This document shows positions 8,393-16,970 of a stretch of 64,000 bases of DNA, piece by piece. The DNA is taken from positions 1 to 64,000 of the forward strand of contig NZ_PPRF01000019.1 in the NCBI RefSeq assembly GCF_002902145.1. Direction: 5' to 3'. This DNA comes from Staphylococcus rostri (GTDB taxonomy: Bacteria; Bacillota; Bacilli; Staphylococcales; Staphylococcaceae). The translations under genes and the position numbers were made by a program. Positions within the stretch are counted from its first letter, which is position 1. Each line of letters starts with the position of its first letter. Below the pieces are notes generated by a model. The model ran no database searches. It saw only the letters and a program-made list of their open reading frames with translations, and was not told the DNA's origin.

Positions 8393-9196
8393 ATGAAGTT
8401 TGCGGTTATTGGTCATCCAATCGAGCACTCACTTTCACCTATCATGCATCATGCAAATTTTGAAGCATTACAACTTAATCATGAATACCAAGCACTCAAT
8501 ATACCACCAGCACATTTTCATCATATTCGTGATATTGCAGCTGAATATGCGTTAGATGGCTTTAATGTGACGATTCCACATAAAGAACGTATTATTCCGT
8601 ATTTAGACGACATGACCGACGAAGCGAAAGCCATTGGTGCAGTTAACACTGTATTGATTAAAAATGGTCGCTGGATTGGTCATAATACGGATGGCATCGG
8701 TTTTGTAAAAGGTTTAAATGACTATTATGGTGATTTATCCAATGCAAAAATTTTAATTATTGGTGCGGGTGGTGCGAGTAAAGGCATTGCGTATTCACTC
8801 TCACAAAAGACGTCGCATCAAATTGCCGTCGCAAATCGAACAATGGCTCGTTTTGATGACTGGCAGTTTGACATAGAAGCACACGCATTATCAGAAGTTG
8901 ATACAATTGCACATCAATACGACATTATTATTAACACAACACCTGTAGGGATGCATACTTCAACGGATCAAGTCGTTTCTTTACAACAATTAAAACAAGA
9001 TGCCTTAGTTTGTGATATTATTTATATTCCTGCAGAGACAGCATTTTTAAAAGCGGCAAAAGCACAAGGCTATGATACGTATAATGGCTTAGATATGTTT
9101 GTCTATCAAGGTGCTGAAAGTTTTAATTTTTGGACAGGACAACAAGCGGATATTGATGCGATGCGCCAACGTGTTACAAAACGATTATATTCATAA
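8393..9196 (+). CDS. aroE: shikimate 5-dehydrogenase
   Basis: This 267-residue NADPH-dependent enzyme reduces 3-dehydroshikimate to shikimate in aromatic amino acid synthesis. The substrate site SLSPIMH (13-19), the catalytic lysine in IPHKE (Lys64), Asp100 in the NTDG motif and the dinucleotide loop GAGGASKG (124-131) are all visible. The length matches the family. The start follows GGAGGGG by eight bases. It sits in the yqe run; a separate shikimate kinase gene (aroK) is found at 62162. Confidence 0.96.
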   Translation: MKFAVIGHPIEHSLSPIMHHANFEALQLNHEYQALNIPPAHFHHIRDIAAEYALDGFNVTIPHKERIIPYLDDMTDEAKAIGAVNTVLIKNGRWIGHNTDGIGFVKGLNDYYGDLSNAKILIIGAGGASKGIAYSLSQKTSHQIAVANRTMARFDDWQFDIEAHALSEVDTIAHQYDIIINTTPVGMHTSTDQVVSLQQLKQDALVCDIIYIPAETAFLKAAKAQGYDTYNGLDMFVYQGAESFNFWTGQQADIDAMRQRVTKRLYS

Positions 9197-9220
9197 CATA
9201 GATAAATTCAGGAGGTCATT

Positions 9221-9514
9221 ATGACATTAACAGGAAAACAAAAACGCTTTTTAAGAAGCGAAGCACACCATATCGATCCGATTTTCCAAATTGGTAAAGC
9301 AGGGATTAACGAAAATATGGTGGCACAAATTGATGAAGTTCTTGAAAAACGTGAACTGATCAAGGTGCACATTTTACAAAATAACTTAGATGATAAAAAC
9401 GAATTAGCAGAAACACTTGCACAATCTACAAATAGCTACCTTGTACAATTGATTGGGTCAATTATCGTGCTATATCGTGAATCTAAAGAAAATAAACAAA
9501 TCGAGTTACCATAA
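9221..9514 (+). CDS. yhbY: ribosome assembly RNA-binding protein YhbY (CRM domain)
   Basis: This 97-residue protein consists of a single CRM domain. It begins with TLTGKQKRFLRS and contains the characteristic IGKAGINENM loop (24-33), which resembles a GxxG RNA-binding loop. Homologues bind pre-50S ribosomal particles. The ribosome site AGGAGG precedes the ATG by seven bases. Its stop codon overlaps the first base of nadD, so translational coupling is likely. Confidence 0.93.
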   Translation: MTLTGKQKRFLRSEAHHIDPIFQIGKAGINENMVAQIDEVLEKRELIKVHILQNNLDDKNELAETLAQSTNSYLVQLIGSIIVLYRESKENKQIELP

Positions 9515-10080
9515 TGAAACGCATTGTCATTTACGGTGGACAATTCAATCCCATTCACAGTGCACATGAGATGATTGCAAGTGAAGTAAATGCAGCGTTA
9601 CAACCGGATGCGTTTTATTTTATGCCGAGTTATATGTCACCATTGAAGGAACATCATGATCCAATTGATATTGAAGATCGTCTTGCAATGATTCGATTAG
9701 TGATAGATAACTTGGGCTTTGGCACGTTACGCTTAGATGAAATAGAACGCAAAGGTCAGAGCTATACGTTCGATACACTTAGCGCCATTCATGCAGCTGA
9801 GCCGGATGTCGCACTATTTTTCGTGATTGGTACAGACCAGTATGACCAGTTAGACCAGTGGTATCGCATCGATGAATTGAAACAATTTGTGACATTTATC
9901 GTAGTGAATCGTGGACGCCAAATCAAAACGGATGATCCGGCAATTATGCCACTGGAAATTCCTGAAATGGCGATTAGCTCAACGATTGTACGCCAACGCT
10001 GCAAGGATAACAAGACGATTCATATGTGGGTGCCGTTAAATGTTGAATCGTACATATTGAGGAGGGGACTATATGGATAA
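9514..10080 (+). CDS. nadD: nicotinate-nucleotide adenylyltransferase
   Basis: This 188-residue nucleotidyltransferase makes nicotinate adenine dinucleotide from nicotinate mononucleotide and ATP, an essential step in NAD synthesis. The motif GGQFNPIHSAH (8-18) carries the HxxH-type nucleotidyltransferase signature, and ISSTIVRQR near the C-terminus is the second ATP-binding motif. It starts on the last base of the yhbY stop codon and overlaps yqeK by 8 bases, so the three are translationally linked. Confidence 0.95.
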   Translation: MKRIVIYGGQFNPIHSAHEMIASEVNAALQPDAFYFMPSYMSPLKEHHDPIDIEDRLAMIRLVIDNLGFGTLRLDEIERKGQSYTFDTLSAIHAAEPDVALFFVIGTDQYDQLDQWYRIDELKQFVTFIVVNRGRQIKTDDPAIMPLEIPEMAISSTIVRQRCKDNKTIHMWVPLNVESYILRRGLYG

Positions 10081-10636
10081 ACAATTTGCAATTGAACTTG
10101 TTGAACAAAAGTTGCCGAAGAAGCGCTTTAAACATTCATTGCGTGTTGCCGAAACAGCAGTTAAGTTAGCAGAAATATATGAAGGGGACAAAGATAAGGC
10201 TGAGCTTGCTGGTATCTTGCATGACTTCTGTAAGTACGACGACTTGAGTTACCTTTATCAACAAGTAACGAAGTATCAATTGGACTCAGACTTGTTAAGT
10301 TATGGCTCTGAAATTTTACACGGTCCAGTATGTGCAGTGTTGATGGAGCATCAATACGGTGTGACTGATGAAGAAGTGTTACAAGCAATTTATTACCATA
10401 CAACGGGTCGCAAGAAGATGACTAAAACTGAAAAATTGGTGTTCATTGCTGATTATATTGAGCCAAAACGCGAAATACCAGGTGTAGATGAAATTCGTGA
10501 ACTTGTATACAATGGTGGCGGCTTAGACCGTACAATTTATGAAATATCGAAAAGAACTGTGTTACACTTGGTGAACAAAGACGTCAGTGTCTATCAACCG
10601 ACAATTGACTGTCTTAACTATTACAATTTTAACTAA
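10073..10636 (+). CDS. yqeK: HD-domain diadenosine tetraphosphatase YqeK
   Basis: This 187-residue HD-domain hydrolase belongs to the YqeK family, which cleaves Ap4A symmetrically to two ADP. Metal-binding motifs include the early His in KHSLRVAE and the HD pair in GILHDFCKY. It overlaps the end of nadD by 8 bases and has the ribosome site GGAGGGG inside nadD. The pairing nadD-yqeK-rsfS is conserved across Firmicutes. Confidence 0.92.
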   Translation: MDKQFAIELVEQKLPKKRFKHSLRVAETAVKLAEIYEGDKDKAELAGILHDFCKYDDLSYLYQQVTKYQLDSDLLSYGSEILHGPVCAVLMEHQYGVTDEEVLQAIYYHTTGRKKMTKTEKLVFIADYIEPKREIPGVDEIRELVYNGGGLDRTIYEISKRTVLHLVNKDVSVYQPTIDCLNYYNFN

Positions 10637-10662
10637 ACGAATGAAATTTAGAGGATGATTAA

Positions 10663-11019
10663 ATGAACGCAAATGAATTATTAATGTTAAGTGTTAAAGC
10701 TGCAGATGAGAAAAAAGCTGAAGATATTATTTCAATTAATATGCAAGGCATCTCAGATATTGCAGATTACTTTTTAGTTTGTCATGGTAACAATGAACGT
10801 CAAGTACAGGCGATTGCCAAAGCGGTAAAAGATCATGCTGAAGAACAAGGTATCCATGTTAAACGTATGGAAGGTTACGATGAAGCACGCTGGATCTTAA
10901 TTGACTTAGCGGATGTTGTTGTCCATGTATTCCATAAAGACGAACGTGACTACTATAACCTTGAAAAGTTGTATCATGACGCTGAAATTTTAGGTTACCA
11001 AGAGGTTATCAAAGCGTAA
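10663..11019 (+). CDS. rsfS: ribosomal silencing factor RsfS
   Basis: This 118-residue protein binds ribosomal protein L14 and blocks subunit joining during starvation. The family core DYFLVCHGNNERQVQAIA and the HVFHKDERDYYNLEKL block near the end are recognisable. It starts 26 bases after yqeK and its stop overlaps the yqeM start by one base. Confidence 0.94.
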   Translation: MNANELLMLSVKAADEKKAEDIISINMQGISDIADYFLVCHGNNERQVQAIAKAVKDHAEEQGIHVKRMEGYDEARWILIDLADVVVHVFHKDERDYYNLEKLYHDAEILGYQEVIKA

Positions 11020-11741
11020 TGGCATATCAAACATTGAGCGCATTTTATGATAAATTAACTGATGATCAACCGTACGATCAATGGCGCACAGTGATTCAAC
11101 ACTTTTTGCCAAGTGAACACGTGGCAACGGTGTTGGATTTAGGTTGTGGAACAGGGACGTTAACGACTTCATTCTTAGATTTTGCCGATCATGTTGTCGG
11201 TATGGATTTGAGTGAAGAAATGGTCACATACGCACAGCAAAAGTCTGAAAAAGTAGAATGGCTTGTAGGCAATATGGCGGCATTTTCGCTTTCCAACCGC
11301 TTCGATGTCATTACAATTTTATGTGATTCACTGAATTATTTAACGGATGAAGAAGACGTGCTTGCAACGTTGAACCATGTCTATCAGCATCTGAAAAATG
11401 ATGGTGTGCTTATTTTTGATGTTCACACAACACAAAAAATGGATACACAATTCAACGGTGCGACGTATCTTGACGACCGTGAAAATTTAACGCTCGTATG
11501 GCAAACAGAACCAGGTGAGTTGCCACATAGTGTATGGCACGATTTGACATTCTTTGTTCAACGAGAGAATGGTTTGTATGAACGTTATGATGAATCGCAA
11601 TTCCAAAGAACATTGGATAAACCAATCTATCATAATATGTTGGAATCGATTGGTTTCAAAAAGGTAACCTCATTTTACGATTTTGATCCGAATAACGATA
11701 ATCCGACGAGTGACAGATTATTTTTTGTCGCAACAAAATAA
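11019..11741 (+). CDS. yqeM: class I SAM-dependent methyltransferase YqeM
   Basis: This 240-residue protein has a Rossmann methyltransferase fold with the SAM-binding motif VLDLGCGTGTLT in its N-terminal third, followed by an acidic strand end (GMDLS) and a motif IV-like segment (ITILCDSLNYL). The substrate is unknown. The yqeK-rsfS-yqeM-comEA order is typical of Bacillales. It begins on the last base of the rsfS stop codon and ends 15 bases before the hairpin in front of comEA. Confidence 0.87.
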   Translation: MAYQTLSAFYDKLTDDQPYDQWRTVIQHFLPSEHVATVLDLGCGTGTLTTSFLDFADHVVGMDLSEEMVTYAQQKSEKVEWLVGNMAAFSLSNRFDVITILCDSLNYLTDEEDVLATLNHVYQHLKNDGVLIFDVHTTQKMDTQFNGATYLDDRENLTLVWQTEPGELPHSVWHDLTFFVQRENGLYERYDESQFQRTLDKPIYHNMLESIGFKKVTSFYDFDPNNDNPTSDRLFFVATK

Positions 11742-11755
11742 TTTTCAAGTAATCA

Positions 11756-11795
11756 ACCTCCTCTACACATGTAATAAGATGTAAAGGGGGTTTTT
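11756..11795 (+). terminator. terminator-like hairpin containing the comEA ribosome site
   Basis: ACCTCCTCTACA (11756-11767) pairs with TGTAAAGGGGGT (11780-11791), with one G-U pair and one C-A mismatch, followed directly by a T run to 11795. The G-rich 3' arm (AAAGGGGG, 11783-11790) is also the Shine-Dalgarno sequence of comEA, whose ATG is at 11799. It could end the yqeM message, hide the ribosome site, or both. Confidence 0.65.
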
Positions 11796-11798
11796 AAT

Positions 11799-12416
11799 AT
11801 GTCTTTCATCTCACAAGTACAAGCATGGTGTATGAAAAATCGTTTGCTAGTTGCAATGGGGGCGCTGTTAGTAATTGCACTTATTGCGTTAACGGTTAAT
11901 ATGAATTCAAGTGATTCTGTAACGTCCCAGCCAGATCCACTCGTTCAAGAGACGACTTCAAGTGCGAACACTTCTAATACGTCAAAGAACGATAAGTCAT
12001 CAACTATGAATCAGCAACCAACAGCGATCATTGTTGATATTAAAGGCGCCGTCAAGCAACCTAACACGTATCAGATGATGTCGAATGATCGTATTAAGCA
12101 ATTGCTAGACAAGGCTATGCCCTTACCGACAGCAGATTTGTCTCAAATCAACTTAGCGGAAAAACTGAGCGACCAGAAGATGATCTATATTCCACAAAAA
12201 GGCGAGCAACCTAAAGGTGCGTCATCAAACAATGGTGCAAATACATCAAGTGCTAACGGGGGCGCACAAGGTCAGCCAATTAATTTGAATACGGCACAAG
12301 CCATCATTGCTTATCGAGAAGAAAAAGGGCAGTTTCAGTCTGTAGAAGAGCTCAAACAAGTAAAAGGAATTGGCGACAAAACATATGAGAATCTCAGTAG
12401 TTATTTCACGGTCTAG
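11799..12416 (+). CDS. comEA: competence protein ComEA with incomplete helix-hairpin-helix domain
   Basis: This 205-residue protein is the membrane-anchored DNA receptor of transformation. A membrane segment spans about 15-33, followed by a Ser/Thr/Asn-rich linker, an SLBB-like domain (76-132), a second Gly/Ser/Asn linker and the DNA-binding region from 161. In B. subtilis ComEA about 17 residues, including the first GIG-type hairpin, lie between the NTA and the AIIAYRE motif. Here NTA (164-166) is followed by a single Gln and then AIIAYRE, so about 16 residues are missing in frame. The second hairpin (VKGIGDKTYENL, 188-199) is present. DNA binding may be impaired. It starts within a hairpin-linked ribosome site and heads the comE genes. 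Confidence 0.9.
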   Translation: MSFISQVQAWCMKNRLLVAMGALLVIALIALTVNMNSSDSVTSQPDPLVQETTSSANTSNTSKNDKSSTMNQQPTAIIVDIKGAVKQPNTYQMMSNDRIKQLLDKAMPLPTADLSQINLAEKLSDQKMIYIPQKGEQPKGASSNNGANTSSANGGAQGQPINLNTAQAIIAYREEKGQFQSVEELKQVKGIGDKTYENLSSYFTV

Positions 12417-12487
12417 CCGTAGCTTTACTAGTGTGCAATGATAAAATCAGTTATAATCAAAAGGAAATCCATTAGAGGGGTGAAACA

Positions 12488-12952
12488 ATGGAAAGAATTA
12501 AATGGCATGATTATTTTATGGCGCAAGCACATTTACTCGCTTTACGTTCTACGTGCAAACGATTATCTGTCGGTGCAACAATCATCAAAGACAATCGTAT
12601 TATCGCGGGTGGATACAATGGTTCCGTTGCTGGAGAAGTGCACTGTACAGATGAAGAATGCTTACTTGAAGACGGGCATTGTATACGTACGATTCATGCA
12701 GAAATGAATGCGTTATTACAATGCGCTAAGCAGGGCGTATCTACAGAAGGCGCAACAATTTATGTGACGCACTTTCCATGTGTAAACTGTACAAAATCAA
12801 TTATTCAAGCGGGTATTAAAACCATTTATTATGCGAAAGATTATCATAACCACGCTTATGCATTGAAGTTACTTGATCAATCTGGCGTAAAATACGAACA
12901 TATTCCGTTTGAACCGGAACGCATTGCAAATTACATTATGGATTCACAATGA
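12488..12952 (+). CDS. comEB: ComE operon protein 2, dCMP deaminase family
   Basis: This 154-residue zinc-dependent deaminase converts dCMP to dUMP or a related substrate. Zinc ligands are His70 in the HAE motif (70-72) and Cys98 and Cys101 in the PCVNC motif. The Cys-rich insertion CTDEECLLEDGHC (53-65) is typical of bacterial dCMP deaminases. It has its own TATAAT-like -10 (12452-12457) and the ribosome site GAGGGGTGA. Its stop overlaps the comEC start by 4 bases. In B. subtilis comEB is not needed for transformation, so its place here may reflect nucleotide salvage. Confidence 0.92.
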   Translation: MERIKWHDYFMAQAHLLALRSTCKRLSVGATIIKDNRIIAGGYNGSVAGEVHCTDEECLLEDGHCIRTIHAEMNALLQCAKQGVSTEGATIYVTHFPCVNCTKSIIQAGIKTIYYAKDYHNHAYALKLLDQSGVKYEHIPFEPERIANYIMDSQ

Positions 12953-15189
12953 TTTATATATTGCTGTTATATATTGTCGGTCAACTCGCTTATCATCATG
13001 TCTATGCAGCTATCTTGATTGGTATCATCTTGTTTGTAAGCATGATGATTAAGCGACAAACGATGTTAATGATTTCTATCGGATGCACCATATGTTTATT
13101 AGGCTATTACGTCGAAACATTGATACCTATACCACAGCCTGATATTGGCAATGTTGCTAACCAACAAACAGCAGTCACACCTTTGAATACCGTAATTCAT
13201 ATTGATAGCTTACCTATTAAAAAAGATACATTTTATAGTGCGACAGGGCGTGTTCACGAACAAAGTTATCGGCTTATTATCCGAGACCTTACTGCTGACA
13301 CAAGGCGTTATAGCGCACGTTTTTGGGCAACACATGTCTGCAAAATAGACGGCACAATAAAGGCAGCCACAAACCATACACAGGCTCCAGCGTTGTTTGT
13401 TCAGCAGCTTGATATGGCACAATGTACACCGTATCATAACCTAACACTGTCAGAGTGGATTATGATGATACGTAATACTGCGATAGAACGGCTCATCCAC
13501 TCACGACTACCGGGCTACCCATATATTATTGCGCTCGTAACAGGTACAACTGATTACATTCCCTTTATACAAAAGCAACTCCTTAAAAATTTGGGCATTT
13601 CTCACTTATTTGCGGTAAGTGGCACACATGTCGGTATTTTGACTGATCTATTGTATTTGATCGGTAAAAGGCTACCCATACCACTCTACATCACTCAACT
13701 ATTCTTACTAGCACTGCTCCCTATGTTTTTAATCTTTTCAGGCAATAGTCCTAGCGCCCAAAGAGCCGTTGTAATGGCTTGTCTCGTCATTATTTTTGCA
13801 CGCTTTATAAAACAAACTACATTACACATTTTATTGCTTTCCTATCTCTTTCTTTCATTTTATGATCCAAGCATTCATTATCATGTCGGCTTTCAATTTT
13901 CATATGCTATTTGTTTTTTACTCATTACACTTCGTAACATCTATCTACATCAAACCTTTTTTCGAGCAATGATCACCACAAGTTTCATTTCTGTATTAGG
14001 CACAATTCCAATTAGTTACCAGCACTTTAATGAACTTCAATGGTTAGGTTTAGTATCCAACATCTTTTTTATTCCACTCTACGGCATTTGTATCATACCG
14101 CTTTCTTTTTTAGCCACATTTCTAGCACTCATTGCACCAAACATCTTATGCCTATTCACATATCCATTCATGTTACTTTTTAGCATTCATAAGTTCTTTA
14201 TTGTATTATTAACGCCATTAACACATTGGAAACTGATTTTGCCTGCATTTGGTGAAATAGGTTATCTAATGATGATGGTATTTGTAGCGAGTGCCGCATA
14301 CTTATTAGCAAAGCGCCAAAGAAAAATGTTATTGTTATGGATTGTTGTGGCGTTATGTACTGTCATATTAAGCCATCCACAATATGAAAATCGCATGACA
14401 CTCATTGATGTTGGGCAGGGCGACGCCATTTTATTCGAGACCCAAACAGGCGAAACGCTACTAATCGATACCGGTGGAACACGTGAAGATCCAAAACGAG
14501 CAAACCATAAATTTAACATTACGGATCAAAAACTATATCCGTTATTGAAAAAACGTGGGATTCGTCATATTGATTACCTTGTAATTACGCATCCTCATGC
14601 AGATCATATGGGGGAACTTGCACACCTTGCTAATCGCGTTGACATAGGTAATATTATCATTAATCCAAGTCATTTTAATCAACCATACGCGCGACTCGTT
14701 AGAAATGTGAGGCAACAAGAACGGGCACAAGTGTGGGTTTATCAGCAACTGAGTCATTTAAAACTTGGAGATTTCTCATTTCAATTTTTAGATAGTGATA
14801 TTGCATCCAGTGATGATCCTAATGAACACTCTATTGTGACACTGGCAACAATCAATAAAACGACGATGATGTTAATGGGCGATGCGACAACTGAAAATGA
14901 GGAGAAATTGATAACATCGTATTCATTACCGAAAGTAGATATTTTGAAAGTGGGACATCATGGTAGTAAAACCAGTAGTTCGGAGGCATTTTTAGACAAG
15001 ATAGAACCTAAGATAGCATTAATATCTGTTGCTAAGCATAATATGTATCATTTACCGAGTCCGATGATTATTGAACGTTTTAAGACCTATCACATTCCAG
15101 TGTATACAACTGCAGATAATCACCATGTTGTCGTAACGTTTAATGCACAAGCAGCACGTGGCTATACATTAACGAATGATGTAAATTGA
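12949..15189 (+). CDS. comEC: DNA internalization channel protein ComEC/Rec2
   Basis: This 746-residue membrane protein forms the channel that carries single-stranded DNA into the cell. It has N-terminal membrane helices and an OB-like soluble segment (about 60-170), then the competence domain with multiple helices (about 200-480), and a C-terminal metallo-beta-lactamase domain. The nuclease-like motif HPHADH lies at 548-553, with further histidines in LKVGHHGSKTSSSE. The length is normal and no frameshift is seen, so the channel gene looks intact even though ComEA is damaged. The start codon ATG overlaps the comEB stop (ATGA). Confidence 0.95.
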   Translation: MIYILLLYIVGQLAYHHVYAAILIGIILFVSMMIKRQTMLMISIGCTICLLGYYVETLIPIPQPDIGNVANQQTAVTPLNTVIHIDSLPIKKDTFYSATGRVHEQSYRLIIRDLTADTRRYSARFWATHVCKIDGTIKAATNHTQAPALFVQQLDMAQCTPYHNLTLSEWIMMIRNTAIERLIHSRLPGYPYIIALVTGTTDYIPFIQKQLLKNLGISHLFAVSGTHVGILTDLLYLIGKRLPIPLYITQLFLLALLPMFLIFSGNSPSAQRAVVMACLVIIFARFIKQTTLHILLLSYLFLSFYDPSIHYHVGFQFSYAICFLLITLRNIYLHQTFFRAMITTSFISVLGTIPISYQHFNELQWLGLVSNIFFIPLYGICIIPLSFLATFLALIAPNILCLFTYPFMLLFSIHKFFIVLLTPLTHWKLILPAFGEIGYLMMMVFVASAAYLLAKRQRKMLLLWIVVALCTVILSHPQYENRMTLIDVGQGDAILFETQTGETLLIDTGGTREDPKRANHKFNITDQKLYPLLKKRGIRHIDYLVITHPHADHMGELAHLANRVDIGNIIINPSHFNQPYARLVRNVRQQERAQVWVYQQLSHLKLGDFSFQFLDSDIASSDDPNEHSIVTLATINKTTMMLMGDATTENEEKLITSYSLPKVDILKVGHHGSKTSSSEAFLDKIEPKIALISVAKHNMYHLPSPMIIERFKTYHIPVYTTADNHHVVVTFNAQAARGYTLTNDVN

Positions 15190-15219
15190 TAGCCATTATA
15201 CGAATCGTTGACAAAAGCA

Positions 15220-15228
15220 TGTTATAAT
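15220..15228 (+). promoter_or_regulatory. extended -10 promoter of holA
   Basis: TGTTATAAT lies 34 bases before the holA start. A TTGACA at 15208-15213 is too close (9 bases) to be the partner -35, so this may act as an extended -10 promoter. Confidence 0.4.
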
Positions 15229-15261
15229 ACGGATACATTTCGTTGTGAAAGGAAGAACCTC

Positions 15262-16236
15262 ATGTCGTATTTGCATGTTGTATATGGAGAAGTACCAGAA
15301 CTTGTTGATAAAGAAAGTGATCAACTGATTGAAAAATACTTGGACAACGAGCCGAGAGACGATTTCAATTTTGTTAAATATAATTTGTATGAAACTGAAC
15401 TGAATGTGATTATGGAAGAAGCAATGACGCTCCCTTTCTTTTCAGATAAGAAGGTTGTGTTAATACAAAATAGTTATATATTCACTGGAGAGAAAGTGGC
15501 GAAAGCGACACAGCCCAATTTAGATGGTTTTATACAGTTTCTTGAAAATTATGATGGTCAGACATTGATTATTTTTCAAGTAAATGCGACAAAACTTGAT
15601 GAAAGAAAAAAAGTCGTAAAACAGCTTAAAAAATATGCAACGCTCAAAAAGGTCGAACAGTTTACTGAACAAGAGATGAAAGCATGGGTGCAATCACAAT
15701 TACACGCACAGTTTAAAGATATTAAGCAAGACGCGTTGGATACACTAATTAGTTTAACGGGTATTCATTATCGTATCGTGCAACAAGAACTGGAAAAGAT
15801 TATTTTGTTTATTGGAGACCAGCCAATCATCAACAAAACAGATGTGTTAACTATCGTAAATAGAAGTCTTGAACAAAACGTCTTTTTATTAACGGAATAT
15901 ATTCAAAAAGGGCAAAAGGATCGTGCCATTGCTTTGATGAAAGACTTAATCAAGTTAAAAGAAGAGCCGATTAAGTTGCTTGCGCTAATAACAAGTAACT
16001 ACCGCCTGTATTATCAATCATTGATATTAAGTCAAAAAGGGTATTCTCAGCAACAAATTGCTAAAACAGTCGGCGTCCATCCATATCGTGTGAAACTCGC
16101 TTTGCAACAGACGAGAAAGTACCAGTTGTCACAATTGTTGACGATTATGGATGCTTGTGCTGAAACAGATTATAAACTCAAATCCTCCTACATGGACAAA
16201 GTATTAATACTAGAGTTGTTTATTCTGAGTCTATAA
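15262..16236 (+). CDS. holA: DNA polymerase III subunit delta
   Basis: This 324-residue subunit opens the sliding clamp within the clamp-loader complex. The sequence runs from MSYLHVVYGE through an AAA+-like fold without a working Walker A motif to a helical C-terminal collar domain with the FLLTEYIQKG region, as in staphylococcal HolA proteins. The ATG at 15262 follows GAAAGGAAG; an in-frame ATG at 15208 lies upstream of the -10 and is rejected. comEC-holA-rpsT is the standard Bacillales order. Confidence 0.93.
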   Translation: MSYLHVVYGEVPELVDKESDQLIEKYLDNEPRDDFNFVKYNLYETELNVIMEEAMTLPFFSDKKVVLIQNSYIFTGEKVAKATQPNLDGFIQFLENYDGQTLIIFQVNATKLDERKKVVKQLKKYATLKKVEQFTEQEMKAWVQSQLHAQFKDIKQDALDTLISLTGIHYRIVQQELEKIILFIGDQPIINKTDVLTIVNRSLEQNVFLLTEYIQKGQKDRAIALMKDLIKLKEEPIKLLALITSNYRLYYQSLILSQKGYSQQQIAKTVGVHPYRVKLALQQTRKYQLSQLLTIMDACAETDYKLKSSYMDKVLILELFILSL

Positions 16237-16252
16237 TAGTTGGTGCCGAAAA

Positions 16253-16300
16253 GAGTAGGACAGGAATCTTGTTTTCTACATAGATTTCGTTGTCCCACTC
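16253..16300 (-). repeat. dispersed intergenic inverted-repeat element, copy 2
   Basis: GAGTAGGACAGGAATC (16253-16268) and GATTTCGTTGTCCCACTC (16283-16300) are imperfect inverted repeats. In reverse complement the element aligns with that at 5854-5894. It follows the holA stop codon by 16 bases and may help end the holA message. The remainder up to 16420 shows nothing else recognisable. Confidence 0.55.
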
Positions 16301-16420
16301 TGGCATCGCTGAGTAGGGGAAGGGGTGTAAAACAGATTTTCGCTCACGTCAGTGCCTGCTTCATGTAATCTTAAATTAATATTCCATCCTTTCGCTATTT
16401 CTAACATTATAAAAAGGCAT

Positions 16421-16462
16421 AAAAAAACATCCCTAACATTGATTAACTCAACATTAGAGATG
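16421..16462 (-). terminator. terminator of rpsT
   Basis: On the reverse strand a 14-base stem (arms 16449-16462 and 16428-16441, with G-U pairs) is followed by seven T. It starts 12 bases after the rpsT stop codon. Confidence 0.8.
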
Positions 16463-16474
16463 CATGAACAATGA

Positions 16475-16723
16475 TTATTTTGCTGACATTAATTTAGATT
16501 TCATTCTATCAGCTTTGTTAGAATGAATTAAATTCTTTTGCGCAGCTTTATCAATACGTTTGATCGCTTTGCTTACTAATTCTTGTTTATTATCAGCATT
16601 AGTTTCAATTGCTTTTTTCGCACTTTTCACTGCAGAACGCATGTCATTTTTTTGTGAAATGTTTTTGCTCTCAGCTACTTGTGTTGTTTTTACACGTTTA
16701 ATAGCAGATTTGATATTTGGCAT
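16475..16723 (-). CDS. rpsT: 30S ribosomal protein S20
   Basis: This 82-residue basic protein of the 30S subunit begins MPNIKSAIKRVKTT and contains the family core of lysine- and alanine-rich helices (SAVKSAKKAIE, HSNKADRMKSKL). The ribosome site TAGGAGGT (complement of 16731-16738) overlaps the upstream in-frame ATG at 16732, so the ATG at 16723 is the real start. It is transcribed alone, against its neighbours, as usual between holA and lepA. Confidence 0.95.
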   Translation of the reverse strand: MPNIKSAIKRVKTTQVAESKNISQKNDMRSAVKSAKKAIETNADNKQELVSKAIKRIDKAAQKNLIHSNKADRMKSKLMSAK

Positions 16724-16781
16724 GAAAGACACCTCCTAGAATCATCTTGGTATCAAAATAACTTTGATTACAACAAAATTT

Positions 16782-16810
16782 ATTCTATCAAAAGAGTTCG
16801 CATTGTGCAA
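16782..16810 (-). promoter_or_regulatory. promoter of rpsT
   Basis: On the reverse strand TTGCAC (complement of 16805-16810) and TAGAAT (complement of 16782-16787) are 17 bases apart. This leaves a leader of about 55 bases before rpsT. Confidence 0.6.
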
Positions 16811-16884
16811 TCATTAATTATGACCTTAAACTTATTTTTTAATATTGCAACGAAGATAGAGATAGAATATGTCCTGTGAGCTAG

Positions 16885-16913
16885 TTGCAATTGTGCCTTA
16901 AAAACGTTATTAT
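16885..16913 (+). promoter_or_regulatory. promoter of lepA
   Basis: TTGCAA (16885-16890) and TATTAT (16908-16913) have exact 17-base spacing and lie 58 bases before lepA. Confidence 0.6.
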
Positions 16914-16970
16914 AGCAAAGATGCAAGAGTTTTTTTATATGGGGAATCTTATGAAAGTGAGTAGGATGTT

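Noticed and set aside
12438-12707. Forward ORF overlapping comEB in another frame
   Set aside because: comEB has the zinc motifs and a proper ribosome site; this frame is a shadow.
15208-15228. TTGACA plus TATAAT as a normal promoter of holA
   Set aside because: The spacing is only 9 bases, so only the extended -10 was kept.
16679-16879. Forward ORF opposite the rpsT start and promoter
   Set aside because: It runs through the rpsT ribosome site and promoter and has no start signal.
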